Assembly: GCA_049601915.1 (NCBI GenBank)
Contig: JBMYRB010000004.1
Coordinates: forward strand, 1 to 64,000
Length of the DNA stretch: 64,000 nt
Source: UBA8079 sp049601915
GTDB lineage: Bacteria > Pseudomonadota > Alphaproteobacteria > UBA6615
Direction of reading: 5' to 3'
The notes under the pieces were generated by a model that had not been told where the DNA came from, searched no databases, and was given only the letters and a program-made list of their open reading frames with translations. Shown here piece by piece: positions 39,952 through 48,950 of the stretch (position 1 is its first letter; each line of letters begins with the position of its first letter). The position numbers and the translations under genes are program-made.

Positions 39952-41757
39952 CTATTTCTCGGCCTTCTCGCCCTTCGGCTGCACCTTCTTCAGGTGCAGC
40001 TCACGCAGGCGCGTGTCGTCCACCTCGGCCGGCGCGCCCATCATCAGGTCTTCGGCGCGCTGGTTCATCGGGAAGGCGATGACCTCGCGGATGTTGGGCT
40101 CGTCGGCGATCAGCATGACGATTCGATCTATGCCCGGTGCCGACCCGCCATGGGGCGGGGCGCCGTAGCGGAAGGCGTTGAACATGCCCGCGAACTCGCG
40201 CTCCACGGTCTCGCGGTCATAGCCCGCGATCTTGAAGGCCTTGAGCATGATGTCCGGGCGGTGGTTCCGGATCGCGCCCGACGACAGCTCCACGCCGTTG
40301 CACACGATGTCGTACTGGTAGGCGAGCACATCCAGCGGGTCGTCGGCGTCGAGTGCCGCCATCTCGCCCTGGGGCATGGAGAACGGGTTGTGGGAGAACT
40401 CGATCTTCCCCGTATCCTTGTCCTTCTCATACATCGGGTAATCGACGATCCAGCAGAAGTCATAGCGGCCGGTCGGGATCAGGTCGAGATCCTCGCCGAT
40501 CCGGGTGCGCGCCTTGCCCGCCAGGTCGGCGGCCTCATCGGCGCTGCCGGCGGAAAAGAAAACCGCGTCGCCGTCCTTCAGGCCCGCCAGTTCCTTGAGC
40601 TTCTCGAGGCGCTCGCCGGCGACGAACTTGGCGATCGGGCCCTTGCCCTCGCCGTCTTCCAGGATGATGTAGCCCAGCCCCGGCGCGCCTTCCTCGCGGG
40701 CCCAGTCGTTGAGCTTGTCGAACCAGCTGCGCGGCTGCGACCCGCCACTCGGCGCGGGAATGGCTCGCACGGTGCCGCCCTTCTCCACCAGGCCGGCGAA
40801 GATCTTGAAGTCCGAGCCCGCGAACACCTCGGCCACGTCGGCGATCTCGATGGGGTTGCGTAGGTCGGGCTTGTCGTTGCCGTATTTCAGCATGGATTCT
40901 GCATAAGGAATGCGCGGGAACGGCGTGGGCGTGACCGACCAGGACTCCTCCCGGTTGTGCCCGGCGAATTCCTCAAACACGCCGGCGATCACCGGCTCGA
41001 TGGCGTTGAACACGTCTTCCTGGGTGGCATAAGCCATCTCGAAATCGAGCTGGTAGAACTCACCCGGCGAGCGGTCAGCCCGCGCGTCCTCGTCTCTGAA
41101 ACACGGCGCGATCTGGAAATACTTGTCGAATCCCGCAACCATTAAAAGCTGCTTGAACTGCTGGGGGGCCTGGGGCAACGCGTAGAACTTTCCCGGATGC
41201 AGGCGCGACGGCACCAGATAGTCGCGCGCGCCCTCGGGGGACGAAGCGGTCAGGATCGGCGTCTGGAATTCCTTGAAGTCGGCCTCGATCATGCGCCGGC
41301 GGATCGACGCGATGACGTCATTGCGCAGCAGGATGTTCCGCGCCACCTTCTCCCGGCGCAGGTCCAGATAGCGGTAGCGCAGGCGGATATCCTCGCCGGT
41401 ATCCTCATCAGAATTCACCTGCAGGGGCAGCTGATCGGCGCCGTTCTCGACATTCACCTCATCGATGCCTACCTCAACCGAACCGGTCGGGATGGTCGCG
41501 TTGACGGTCTCCTCGGAGCGCGCCACCACGGAGCCAGTCACGGTGATCACCGATTCCAGCCGCGCGCTCTCGACGGTCGCGAAGATGGGGCTGGAGGTGT
41601 CGATCACGCACTGGGTGATGCCGTACTGGTCGCGCAGGTCGACGAACAGCAGATTGCCGTGGTCGCGTTTGCGGTGAATCCAGCCCGACAGGCGCACGGT
41701 ATCGCCCGCATTCTCGTCGCGCAGTTCACCGCATGTATGGGTTCGGTAGGGATGCAT
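39952..41757 (-). CDS. aspS: Aspartyl-tRNA synthetase, probably non-discriminating
   Basis: Bacterial class IIb synthetase of 601 residues that attaches aspartate to tRNA. Order: N-terminal OB-fold anticodon domain (about 1-110), catalytic core with the 'FRDEDARADRSPGEF' motif 2, GAD insertion domain (about 290-420), and motif 3 in APGIDRIVMLIAD. The OB-fold loop reads GWIHRKRDHG; a histidine in the position after RD is found in non-discriminating AspRS of Pseudomonas type, while discriminating enzymes such as E. coli's have leucine. This fits the gatCAB genes in the same window, which convert Asp-tRNA(Asn) to Asn-tRNA(Asn). Divergent from rnd. Confidence 0.95.
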   Translation of the reverse strand: MHPYRTHTCGELRDENAGDTVRLSGWIHRKRDHGNLLFVDLRDQYGITQCVIDTSSPIFATVESARLESVITVTGSVVARSEETVNATIPTGSVEVGIDEVNVENGADQLPLQVNSDEDTGEDIRLRYRYLDLRREKVARNILLRNDVIASIRRRMIEADFKEFQTPILTASSPEGARDYLVPSRLHPGKFYALPQAPQQFKQLLMVAGFDKYFQIAPCFRDEDARADRSPGEFYQLDFEMAYATQEDVFNAIEPVIAGVFEEFAGHNREESWSVTPTPFPRIPYAESMLKYGNDKPDLRNPIEIADVAEVFAGSDFKIFAGLVEKGGTVRAIPAPSGGSQPRSWFDKLNDWAREEGAPGLGYIILEDGEGKGPIAKFVAGERLEKLKELAGLKDGDAVFFSAGSADEAADLAGKARTRIGEDLDLIPTGRYDFCWIVDYPMYEKDKDTGKIEFSHNPFSMPQGEMAALDADDPLDVLAYQYDIVCNGVELSSGAIRNHRPDIMLKAFKIAGYDRETVEREFAGMFNAFRYGAPPHGGSAPGIDRIVMLIADEPNIREVIAFPMNQRAEDLMMGAPAEVDDTRLRELHLKKVQPKGEKAEK

Positions 41758-41929
41758 GTTTCGTCCCGGGGGAGCTGTTTAAAGGCTGGAAATCGGCCCT
41801 TTTGAGGTCGCGGGCCTCCTGTCGCGCCAATGGCCACGGATCGCCCGCGCCTGTCAAGGCCACAGCGGGTTTTCGGTGCGGCACCGGGCGGGTTTCAAAC
41901 CCTCAAGAATCCCTGTAGAACCGCCCTCC

Positions 41930-43114
41930 ATGAACGTAATCTCAGACACAGACGCGCTGGTCGCCTTCTGCGACGCGGTGTCCACCGCCGAATACATCAC
42001 CGTCGACACCGAGTTCATGCGCGAGAGCACTTTCTGGCCGATCCTGTGCCTGGTACAGGTCGCGGGGCCGGACGACGAGGCCATCATCGACCCCATGGCC
42101 GACGGCATGGACATGTCACCGCTGTACGATTTGATCGCCAACGAAAACGTGCTCAAGGTGATGCACGCTGCCAAGCAGGACATCGAGATCTTCCATCACG
42201 AGGGCGGCGTCACGCCCGTGCCGCTGTTCGACACCCAGATCGCGGCCATGGTTGCAGGCTTCGGCGACCAGGTCGGCTACGAGACACTGATCTCCAAGCT
42301 CACGAAAGTCCGCCCCGACAAGGGCAGCCGCTTCACCGACTGGTCTCACCGGCCCCTGACCGACGCCCAGATGGACTATGCGCTCGCCGACGTGACCCAT
42401 CTGCGCCCGGCCTACGAAAAACTACGTCGCCGGATTGAAGAAAACGGCCGCCTCGCCTGGGTCGAGGAGGAAATGGTCAAGCTCGCCGACCCGGCCCTTT
42501 ATGAAGTGGTACCCGAGGAGGGCTGGCGACGGCTCAAGCCCAAGCGCAACCAGCCGAAACATCTGGCCATGCTGCAGGCCGTCGCCGCTTGGCGCGACCG
42601 CGAGGCAATGGCTCGGGACCTGCCCCGCAACCGGCTGATGCGCGACGACGTGTTGGCCCAGATCGCGGCCCGCCCGCCCGAGGACGAGCAATCTCTGCAG
42701 CGCATGCGCGGCATCCCTAAAAACTTTGCCAGCGGCCGTCTTGGCCAGGGCCTGCTGGCCGCAGTCGAAGAAGGCCGTGCATTGCCCCACGACCAGGCAC
42801 CGACAATCCCCGAGCCGGTGGAGCTGCCGCCGGGTGCCGGAGCTTTGATGGACCTGCTGAAGGTGCTGCTCAAGTTCAAATGCGACACCAACAAGGTGGC
42901 GCAGAAACTCGTCGCGACCGTACCGGACCTTGAGGCGATCGCCGCCGACGACAATGCCGATGTGGCCGCCCTGAAAGGCTGGCGCCGGGACATCTTCGGC
43001 GACGACGCACTGCGCCTGAAGGCCGGGGAAATCGCGCTGGCGGCGGGCCATGGCAAGGTGCGAGTCGTCGAGGTCGGCCCAGCTATCGAAGGCAACGAAG
43101 AAGCAGCCGAATAA
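41930..43114 (+). CDS. rnd: Ribonuclease D
   Basis: A 394-residue DEDDy exoribonuclease that trims tRNA and other small RNA 3' ends. Acidic residues D26 and E28 are in VDTEFMRESTFWP (exo I), the second aspartate in VMHAAKQDIEIF (exo II) and the third plus tyrosine in QMDYALADVTHL (exo III); HRDC domains follow at about 215-290 and toward the C-terminus. I start at the ATG at 41930 (MNVISDTDALVAF); reading from 41876 adds 18 residues out of the repeat-like DNA upstream. The gene is divergent from aspS and convergent with ppx, with 20 bases between the stops. Confidence 0.95.
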   Translation: MNVISDTDALVAFCDAVSTAEYITVDTEFMRESTFWPILCLVQVAGPDDEAIIDPMADGMDMSPLYDLIANENVLKVMHAAKQDIEIFHHEGGVTPVPLFDTQIAAMVAGFGDQVGYETLISKLTKVRPDKGSRFTDWSHRPLTDAQMDYALADVTHLRPAYEKLRRRIEENGRLAWVEEEMVKLADPALYEVVPEEGWRRLKPKRNQPKHLAMLQAVAAWRDREAMARDLPRNRLMRDDVLAQIAARPPEDEQSLQRMRGIPKNFASGRLGQGLLAAVEEGRALPHDQAPTIPEPVELPPGAGALMDLLKVLLKFKCDTNKVAQKLVATVPDLEAIAADDNADVAALKGWRRDIFGDDALRLKAGEIALAAGHGKVRVVEVGPAIEGNEEAAE

Positions 43115-43134
43115 CCACGATAATTCGCGCCGAT

Positions 43135-44652
43135 CTAGCCGATCACCTCTCGCAGGCCCTCGCCTTCGATCACGCCCGATACCCCGAATTGCTTGGCCAG
43201 GGCACCAAACCGGGTGCGCACCAGATCACCAAAGAGATCGGCCTGACCCTTATTGAGCCTCAGCACAAGCTGTTCGCTGTCGAGTTTCAGCCCCGCCCCA
43301 TTGAGCAACGCGGTATTGCCGCCGGTAAACGTCTCGGCCAGCCTCAGGGCCGTGCCCAGGCGCCGCGACCAATCGGTCTCCTCGGGCCCGAGCAATGCAT
43401 TCGCGACCCGTAATGTCGAACCACGCTTGGCGCCGCTGTAGCGCCGGAACACCGCCAGCGCGATCATGGTCTTGTCGACATGGCTGAGCGCCACCAACGG
43501 CAGACGCAGGATCCGGAAATAGACCTGCTCGGCCCTGTAGTCCGGGTGTTCATGCCAGCCGATATCGGCAAGCAGGCAGGCCGCGCGCCGCAGGCGGCGC
43601 AGGTTTTTATCTTCACCCTCAAACAGAGGTGACACCCAGTCGAACAGCGCCGTGCCCGTGCCGAGCGCACGGCTTTCGCGCGCGGCAAGATGTTCACACG
43701 CGACGATCAACGGGTCGGCGTCGCGGGTGTCCGCATCAAGCACATCGAACTGGGAGCCTTCGCGGATGCCGTTGGCCGAAAACACGACCGTCTCGGCCTT
43801 GGAGGCCTGGATCAGGCGTTCGAGCACCAGCGCGGCCGTCGACAAGGTTGGCACACGCGCACGGGGCACGACGCTGATCCGCGACAGGCTCTCGGCACCA
43901 AGCCCGGCGACGACACGGCAAAAATCCGCGGTATCTCTGCCCGATATTTGATAATTGTGAATCACACGCAGGGGATATTTCGTCTGCACCATGTGCAGCC
44001 GGGCCAGGGCGCGCCAGGCGCCGCCGACTGCATAAATCGCACCCCCGTCCAGTGCCTGACCAACCCATGAAAAGCCCGCCAATACCTCGTCGATATAGTC
44101 CGACAATTCGTCGCCATCGCCGCCGGTCGCGGCGAGACGCAGGGGCCCCAGAGGCAGGCTGCCATGGTCGCCCACCTTGCCGGCCGATATGCCCGCGAGT
44201 TCAAGGCTACCGCCACCCAGATCGGCTGCCATGCCATGGGCATCGGGAATCCCGCTGATCACGCCGCAGGCCGCGAGACGGGCTTCCTGATTGCCATCGA
44301 GCTGGGCCACCGTACACCCGAATATGCCTTCGACCTGGGTGAGGAAATCCGCACCGTCTGCGGCCTCGCGGGTTGCCGCTGTCGCCACCAGCATCGTGTC
44401 CTCGATGCCCATGGTGCGCACGATCGCCGCAAAACGAGGCAAGTTCGCAAGGGCCTGAGCAACCCCGTCGGGGTGAAGGCGTCCCGTCGCGGCGAGCTCG
44501 CGGCCGATGCCGCAGGTCACGCGTTCATTGAAAACCACAGGTGCGGCGCGCGAACGGTCACGGAACACGACAAGCCGGATCGAGTTCGACCCGATGTCGA
44601 CAACTGCCGCCGGCCCGCCGACAGATGGCGAGCGGTCAGGCATCAAAAGCAC
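43135..44652 (-). CDS. ppx: Exopolyphosphatase / guanosine pentaphosphatase (Ppx/GppA family)
   Basis: A 505-residue Ppx/GppA phosphatase that removes terminal phosphate from polyphosphate or pppGpp. The ASKHA signature VVDIGSNSIRLVVF (about residues 17-30), the phosphate-2 loop AADLGGGSLELAGI near 141-154 and PLGPLRLAATG near 166 are clear; an HD-like C-terminal domain follows (about 325-505). It is 24 bases downstream of ppk on the same strand, so synthesis and hydrolysis of polyphosphate are cotranscribed. Distinguishing Ppx from GppA activity is not possible from sequence alone. Confidence 0.94.
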   Translation of the reverse strand: MLLMPDRSPSVGGPAAVVDIGSNSIRLVVFRDRSRAAPVVFNERVTCGIGRELAATGRLHPDGVAQALANLPRFAAIVRTMGIEDTMLVATAATREAADGADFLTQVEGIFGCTVAQLDGNQEARLAACGVISGIPDAHGMAADLGGGSLELAGISAGKVGDHGSLPLGPLRLAATGGDGDELSDYIDEVLAGFSWVGQALDGGAIYAVGGAWRALARLHMVQTKYPLRVIHNYQISGRDTADFCRVVAGLGAESLSRISVVPRARVPTLSTAALVLERLIQASKAETVVFSANGIREGSQFDVLDADTRDADPLIVACEHLAARESRALGTGTALFDWVSPLFEGEDKNLRRLRRAACLLADIGWHEHPDYRAEQVYFRILRLPLVALSHVDKTMIALAVFRRYSGAKRGSTLRVANALLGPEETDWSRRLGTALRLAETFTGGNTALLNGAGLKLDSEQLVLRLNKGQADLFGDLVRTRFGALAKQFGVSGVIEGEGLREVIG

Positions 44653-44676
44653 ATGAATGTGGGGAGCCGGAGGACC

Positions 44677-46848
44677 CTAGTCGGGATGCGCGAGCAACTG
44701 GGGCGCGCTGCCGGGTTTCTTCAACGCGCTGCCACGCCCAGACAGGCTGGGATTGGTCATAAAATATTTGTGTGAGTTGAATGGGTCCTGCTCGCCATTA
44801 TTGTCGATCCGGGTGTAGGCGCCATCGGGCTCCATTAGCCAGCTTTGGGCGCGATCCAGAAGATTCGCAACCATGATCTGGTCGAGGATCTGCTGGTGCA
44901 CCGTGCCGCTCTCGATGGGTACGAGAAGCTCTACCCGACGGTCCAGGTTGCGCGGCATCCAGTCGGCCGACGAGATGTACAGCTTGGCTTGGGGTGACGG
45001 CAGTTCTGCCCCCGAACCGAAGGCCATGATCCGGGAATGTTCCAGGAAACGCCCGACGATACTCTTGACCTCGATATTCTCGCTAAGTCCCGGTATTCCG
45101 GGCCGCAGGCAGCAAATCCCACGGATAATCAGGTAGATGTTCACCCCCGCCTGGGACGCACGGTACAACGCATCGATGATGTCGCCGTCGACAAGGCTGT
45201 TGAACTTGGCCCAAATCTCGGCCGGACGGCCGGCGCGCGCGTGCTCGATCTCTTCCTCGATGCAATCCATCAACGTCTCGCGAAGGTTCGAGGGCGCAAC
45301 AGCCACCTTTTCTAGGCCCTCGGGCCGGGCGTAACCGGTCATGTAGTTGAACACCCGCGAGGCGTCCTGACAGAGCTTCGGGTCCTGGGTCAGATAGCTG
45401 ATGTCGGTATAAATGCGCGCCGTGATCGGGTGATAGTTTCCGGTCCCGAAATGGGCGTAGGTCCGTAGATCACTGCCCTCGCGGCGATGCACGAGACTGA
45501 TCTTAGCGTGGGTCTTGAGATCAATGAAACCGTAGACGATCTGCACGCCCGCGCGTTCCAGCTCACGCGCCCACCGGATGTTGGCCTCCTCGTCGAACCG
45601 CGCCTTCAACTCCACCAGCGCCGTCACCGATTTGCCAGCCTCCGCTGCCTCGATCAGGGCGCTGACGATGGGAGAGTCTTCCGACGTGCGATAGAGCGTC
45701 TGCTTGATGGCGACCACCTGGGGATCACGCGCGGCCTGGCGCAGGAACTGAACCACCACATCGAAGGATTCGAACGGGTGGTGGACAACGATATCCTTGG
45801 CCCGGATCGCCGCGAAGCAGTCCCCGGCAAAATCCCGAATACGCTCGGGGAACCTGGCGTTGAAGGGTTCGAACGATAGATCCCGCCGGTCATCAACGAT
45901 GAGCTCCTTTGTCCGGTCGAGGCCGGGCATGCCATCGAGGACGAAGACATCCTCCTCGTCAACGCCGATTTCCTCGGTCACGAAGCGCCGCAGTTCCGCC
46001 GGCATCTCGGCATCGACGGTCAGGCGGATGACCGTGCCGCGGCGCCGACGCTTGAGGGCGGATTCGAACAGCCGGACCAGATCCTCCGCCTCTTCCAGGA
46101 CCTCGATGTCGCTATCGCGAATGACGCGGAATGTGCCCATGCCGCGCAACTCGAACCCCGGAAAGATCCGGTCGAGGAACATCGAGACGCATTTCTCGAG
46201 CAGGATGAATCTCAGATTTCTGCCAGGCAGGCGAATAAAGCGTTCGATCTGACCCGGCAGGGGCAGGAGCCCGATCATCAACCGGTTGTCGCTGGGCCGG
46301 TAAAGCTCCATCGCCTCGGCGAGCCCGAAATTCGGGATGAACGGGAACGGATGTGCGGGGTCGACAGCCAGCGGGGTCAGGACGGGGAAGATCGTCGTCA
46401 TGAACCGGTCTTCGAGCCAGTCCGCCTCATCCGCCGTCAGCTCGTCGGGCTCTACCACGGCGATATCGCTCGCCCTTAATGCCTCCACCAGCGCCAGCCA
46501 CGTCTTCTGTTGCGCCGACATGAGGGCGCCCGCGCGCGCGTTGATCGCCGCGAGCTGTTCGCCCGGGGTCAACCCTTCCTGGCTGGCCGTCGTGATTCCG
46601 GCCTCGACCTGTCCCTTAAGACCGGCCACGCGCACCATGTAGAACTCGTCCAGGTTCGACGCGGAGATCGACAGGAAACGCAGGCGTTCGAGCAGGGGAT
46701 GGTTGGGATTCTCCGCCTCTTCAAGGACGCGCTCGTTGAACGCCAGCCAGGAGAGCTCGCGGTTGATGAACCGATCGGGTGACTCGGGCCCGATACCTGC
46801 GGCGGCATCGGGCGAAATATGAGTGTTTTGCGCGACCACGGAGACCAT
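44677..46848 (-). CDS. ppk: Polyphosphate kinase 1
   Basis: PPK1 makes polyphosphate reversibly from ATP. The 723-residue product has the N-terminal domain (FINRELSWLAFNERVLEEA, residues 27-45), and the two catalytic histidines: H447 in DLKTHAKISLVHRREG (the phosphohistidine) and H473 in GTGNYHPITARIYTD. ATP-contacting residues near 390-395 (LYRTSEDSPIV) are conserved. It is associated with the inner membrane in other bacteria. Gene order hdaA-ppk-ppx is the classic alphaproteobacterial unit; ppx follows 24 bases later. Confidence 0.96.
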   Translation of the reverse strand: MVSVVAQNTHISPDAAAGIGPESPDRFINRELSWLAFNERVLEEAENPNHPLLERLRFLSISASNLDEFYMVRVAGLKGQVEAGITTASQEGLTPGEQLAAINARAGALMSAQQKTWLALVEALRASDIAVVEPDELTADEADWLEDRFMTTIFPVLTPLAVDPAHPFPFIPNFGLAEAMELYRPSDNRLMIGLLPLPGQIERFIRLPGRNLRFILLEKCVSMFLDRIFPGFELRGMGTFRVIRDSDIEVLEEAEDLVRLFESALKRRRRGTVIRLTVDAEMPAELRRFVTEEIGVDEEDVFVLDGMPGLDRTKELIVDDRRDLSFEPFNARFPERIRDFAGDCFAAIRAKDIVVHHPFESFDVVVQFLRQAARDPQVVAIKQTLYRTSEDSPIVSALIEAAEAGKSVTALVELKARFDEEANIRWARELERAGVQIVYGFIDLKTHAKISLVHRREGSDLRTYAHFGTGNYHPITARIYTDISYLTQDPKLCQDASRVFNYMTGYARPEGLEKVAVAPSNLRETLMDCIEEEIEHARAGRPAEIWAKFNSLVDGDIIDALYRASQAGVNIYLIIRGICCLRPGIPGLSENIEVKSIVGRFLEHSRIMAFGSGAELPSPQAKLYISSADWMPRNLDRRVELLVPIESGTVHQQILDQIMVANLLDRAQSWLMEPDGAYTRIDNNGEQDPFNSHKYFMTNPSLSGRGSALKKPGSAPQLLAHPD

Positions 46849-46948
46849 TTTTTCTAAGGATTACAGGCGCATGCGCACCTTCAGGAAGCAGATGCTATCG
46901 AAATCGCACCATGTCCGCAAATTGTGACAAGGCGATGACAATCAGCTT

Positions 46949-47626
46949 TCAGGCGAAATCGCTGAGAATTTCCCGCGCGAGCGGCACCGTGACCGGTCGC
47001 CGGCGCTCGAGCGCGGCCGAATCGATCGCCGCGACGATATCCGCCACGGCACCAAACGAACGTTCCATGCGCGCCATCAGGTAAAGCACCACATCCTCGC
47101 CCACCAGCAACTGGCGGTCGCGAAACAACTTGACCATCAACGCGGCCAGCAAATCATCGTCCGGCGCCGATATACCCGCCCCCGACAAGGCCTTCAGCCG
47201 CGACGCCAGGTCTGCCAGCCCGACGTTCCAGCGCGCGGGCGCCTCGCGCCCTGCGAACAGCACCGCGCCATCGGTTTCCAGCATGTAGTTGTAGAGATGA
47301 AGCAGCTCCTCCTCACCATCCCGATCGCCGGCAAGCTGGTCGGCACCGTCAACGAACAGATATCTGTTCCGCGCGCGCAGTTCCGATCCGTCGGACCGGC
47401 GCACGTCGTCGGGTCCGATCCGGCTTCCCCCGCTCACTTCGCACCAGACATGCCCCAGATGGGTCTTTCCCGACGCAGCCGGACCCCAGATCGCAAGCGC
47501 GCGCGCCGGCCATTCCGGCCAGCGATCGATCCACTCCACCGCTTCGGCATTGCTGCTGGAGACCAGGAAGTCCGACCGTCCCCGCGCGGTTCGATGCCCC
47601 AGATCCAAGACGAGTTGCCGGCTCAC
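46949..47626 (-). CDS. hdaA: DnaA-related AAA protein HdaA (regulatory inactivation of DnaA)
   Basis: A 225-residue AAA+ protein homologous to DnaA domain III, acting with the replisome clamp to promote ATP hydrolysis by DnaA. The N-terminal QLVLDLG is the clamp-binding segment, and the P-loop is GPAASGKTHL (residues 48-57; K54), with sensor-like segments further along. The first 20 bases of HdaA-type genes, starting MSRQLVLDLGHRT, match the family. Located in the DUF2066-hdaA-ppk-ppx cluster. It lacks the DNA-binding C-terminal domain of DnaA, which is the reason it is not DnaA. Confidence 0.92.
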   Translation of the reverse strand: MSRQLVLDLGHRTARGRSDFLVSSSNAEAVEWIDRWPEWPARALAIWGPAASGKTHLGHVWCEVSGGSRIGPDDVRRSDGSELRARNRYLFVDGADQLAGDRDGEEELLHLYNYMLETDGAVLFAGREAPARWNVGLADLASRLKALSGAGISAPDDDLLAALMVKLFRDRQLLVGEDVVLYLMARMERSFGAVADIVAAIDSAALERRRPVTVPLAREILSDFA

Positions 47627-47638
47627 CGATCGACCCGC

Positions 47639-48820
47639 TCAGTTGACCGCGAGACGCACGACATGGGTGACCAGCGCCCCAAGGCCTGTTTGCAAGCTCC
47701 CTTGCGGGCGCGGGACGTCCTCGCCAGGAGTGTTGCCCTCAAGAATCAGATCGAACCGCTCGAAGGCCCGCGTCAGTCGCGCCTCATCGCCCCGGTGGCT
47801 GATTACGATCTCCGCCGCGTTGGCCGTAAGCACGATAACCTGAATATTGGTCACCGCAGGAACCCGTCTGATGCGCGCGCGAATATCGATCCAGTTCTTC
47901 AGGTCAGCGATGGGAACCGCGGCCCGCAATTGGGCAATGTCTCCCGCCGCGAGCGCGCTCGCCGCCTTCCATTCGTCATCGATAATCTCACGAACATCGC
48001 CGACCGCACGCGCGAAGATGCTCCGCTCGTCTTCGCCCGCCTGTCCGATAACCGAAATACTGAAGGGGCTCATTTCCTGCAAACCAACCGGCACGCTGAC
48101 GATGTCGGAGCGCAGGATGCCCGGCTCCGTCTCGAACATATTTGCGATTGTGATAACCACACCGCGCGCGCCGTAACGTTCGGCAAAGCGCGCCAGAATG
48201 TCCGGGTCGCCGTCGACCGCCTGATCGACCGTGAGACCCGACAGGTCCTCCAGGTCCCCGATGGGTGCCAGCATCGGCACGAGACCCGCTCCCTCGGGAT
48301 GGTTTCGCCACGCCTCACGCCATGGGTTGGGATCGTCCCACAGCAGGTAACGCACCGGGGTCGCCAAAACGGGCACGACCGTCAATGGACGGCTGCGCAA
48401 TTCGGCAAACGGCACGCCGGACTGACGGAACAAGTTCCGCACCGCGTCGGGCTTGAAGGTGACCGTCAAATTCGCGAGATAGCGCACATCCGAGGTCTTC
48501 TCACCGTCGATCTGGATGGCATCGACGAGAAACCGCAACGTCGCGGGGTCGACATTCGCCGCCAGGCCGCGATGAACGCTGCGTGTCAAGCGCGCCTCGA
48601 GCTGCGCAAATGCCTGCAACTGACCCTTCGCGAGAGCCTGCGCGCGCGCTGCCGCAGCGGTCTGGGCGGTCTCGTCAAGCGTCACATCCCGCACGACAAA
48701 TATGTCCTCGAGCGCAGATTTCTGCGCCGAAAGCGTCGACGATCCCACGACGGAAACGGTGCCCGCGGCAAGCAACCACATGGCGAGAACGAGACTAGAT
48801 TTTTGCAGCGCGCGACACAT
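47639..48820 (-). CDS. DUF2066 domain-containing exported protein
   Basis: A 393-residue protein with an N-terminal signal sequence (SSLVLAMWLLAAGTVSVVGS, about 8-27) and the DUF2066 domain. The family is periplasmic or envelope-associated and of unknown function. Conserved stretches here include QKSALEDIFVVRDVTLDETA near 32-51 and AVRNLFRQSGVPFAEL near 130-145. It is cotranscribed with hdaA (12 bases upstream of it) and divergent from purM. The neighbour hdaA-ppk-ppx is an old conserved cluster, but nothing shows a shared function. Confidence 0.85.
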   Translation of the reverse strand: MCRALQKSSLVLAMWLLAAGTVSVVGSSTLSAQKSALEDIFVVRDVTLDETAQTAAAARAQALAKGQLQAFAQLEARLTRSVHRGLAANVDPATLRFLVDAIQIDGEKTSDVRYLANLTVTFKPDAVRNLFRQSGVPFAELRSRPLTVVPVLATPVRYLLWDDPNPWREAWRNHPEGAGLVPMLAPIGDLEDLSGLTVDQAVDGDPDILARFAERYGARGVVITIANMFETEPGILRSDIVSVPVGLQEMSPFSISVIGQAGEDERSIFARAVGDVREIIDDEWKAASALAAGDIAQLRAAVPIADLKNWIDIRARIRRVPAVTNIQVIVLTANAAEIVISHRGDEARLTRAFERFDLILEGNTPGEDVPRPQGSLQTGLGALVTHVVRLAVN

Positions 48821-48869
48821 TGCAAATGACCTTGAAACACCTATTCTGACGAGCCAACAGGGCGTGATT

Positions 48870-48891
48870 CGCAGTGTACAAGAACACTGCG
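48870..48891. promoter_or_regulatory. Inverted repeat in the purM leader (candidate operator or hairpin)
   Basis: CGCAGTGT (48870-48877), six-base ACAAGA spacer, and its exact complement ACACTGCG (48884-48891). It sits between the divergent DUF2066 gene (start 48820) and purM, about 60 bases before the purM start. Confidence 0.4.
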
Positions 48892-48950
48892 CCGCGAATG
48901 TGGCAATGCCATAGCACGAATAATGCGCACTGCGCGCGAGGAGACGGACA

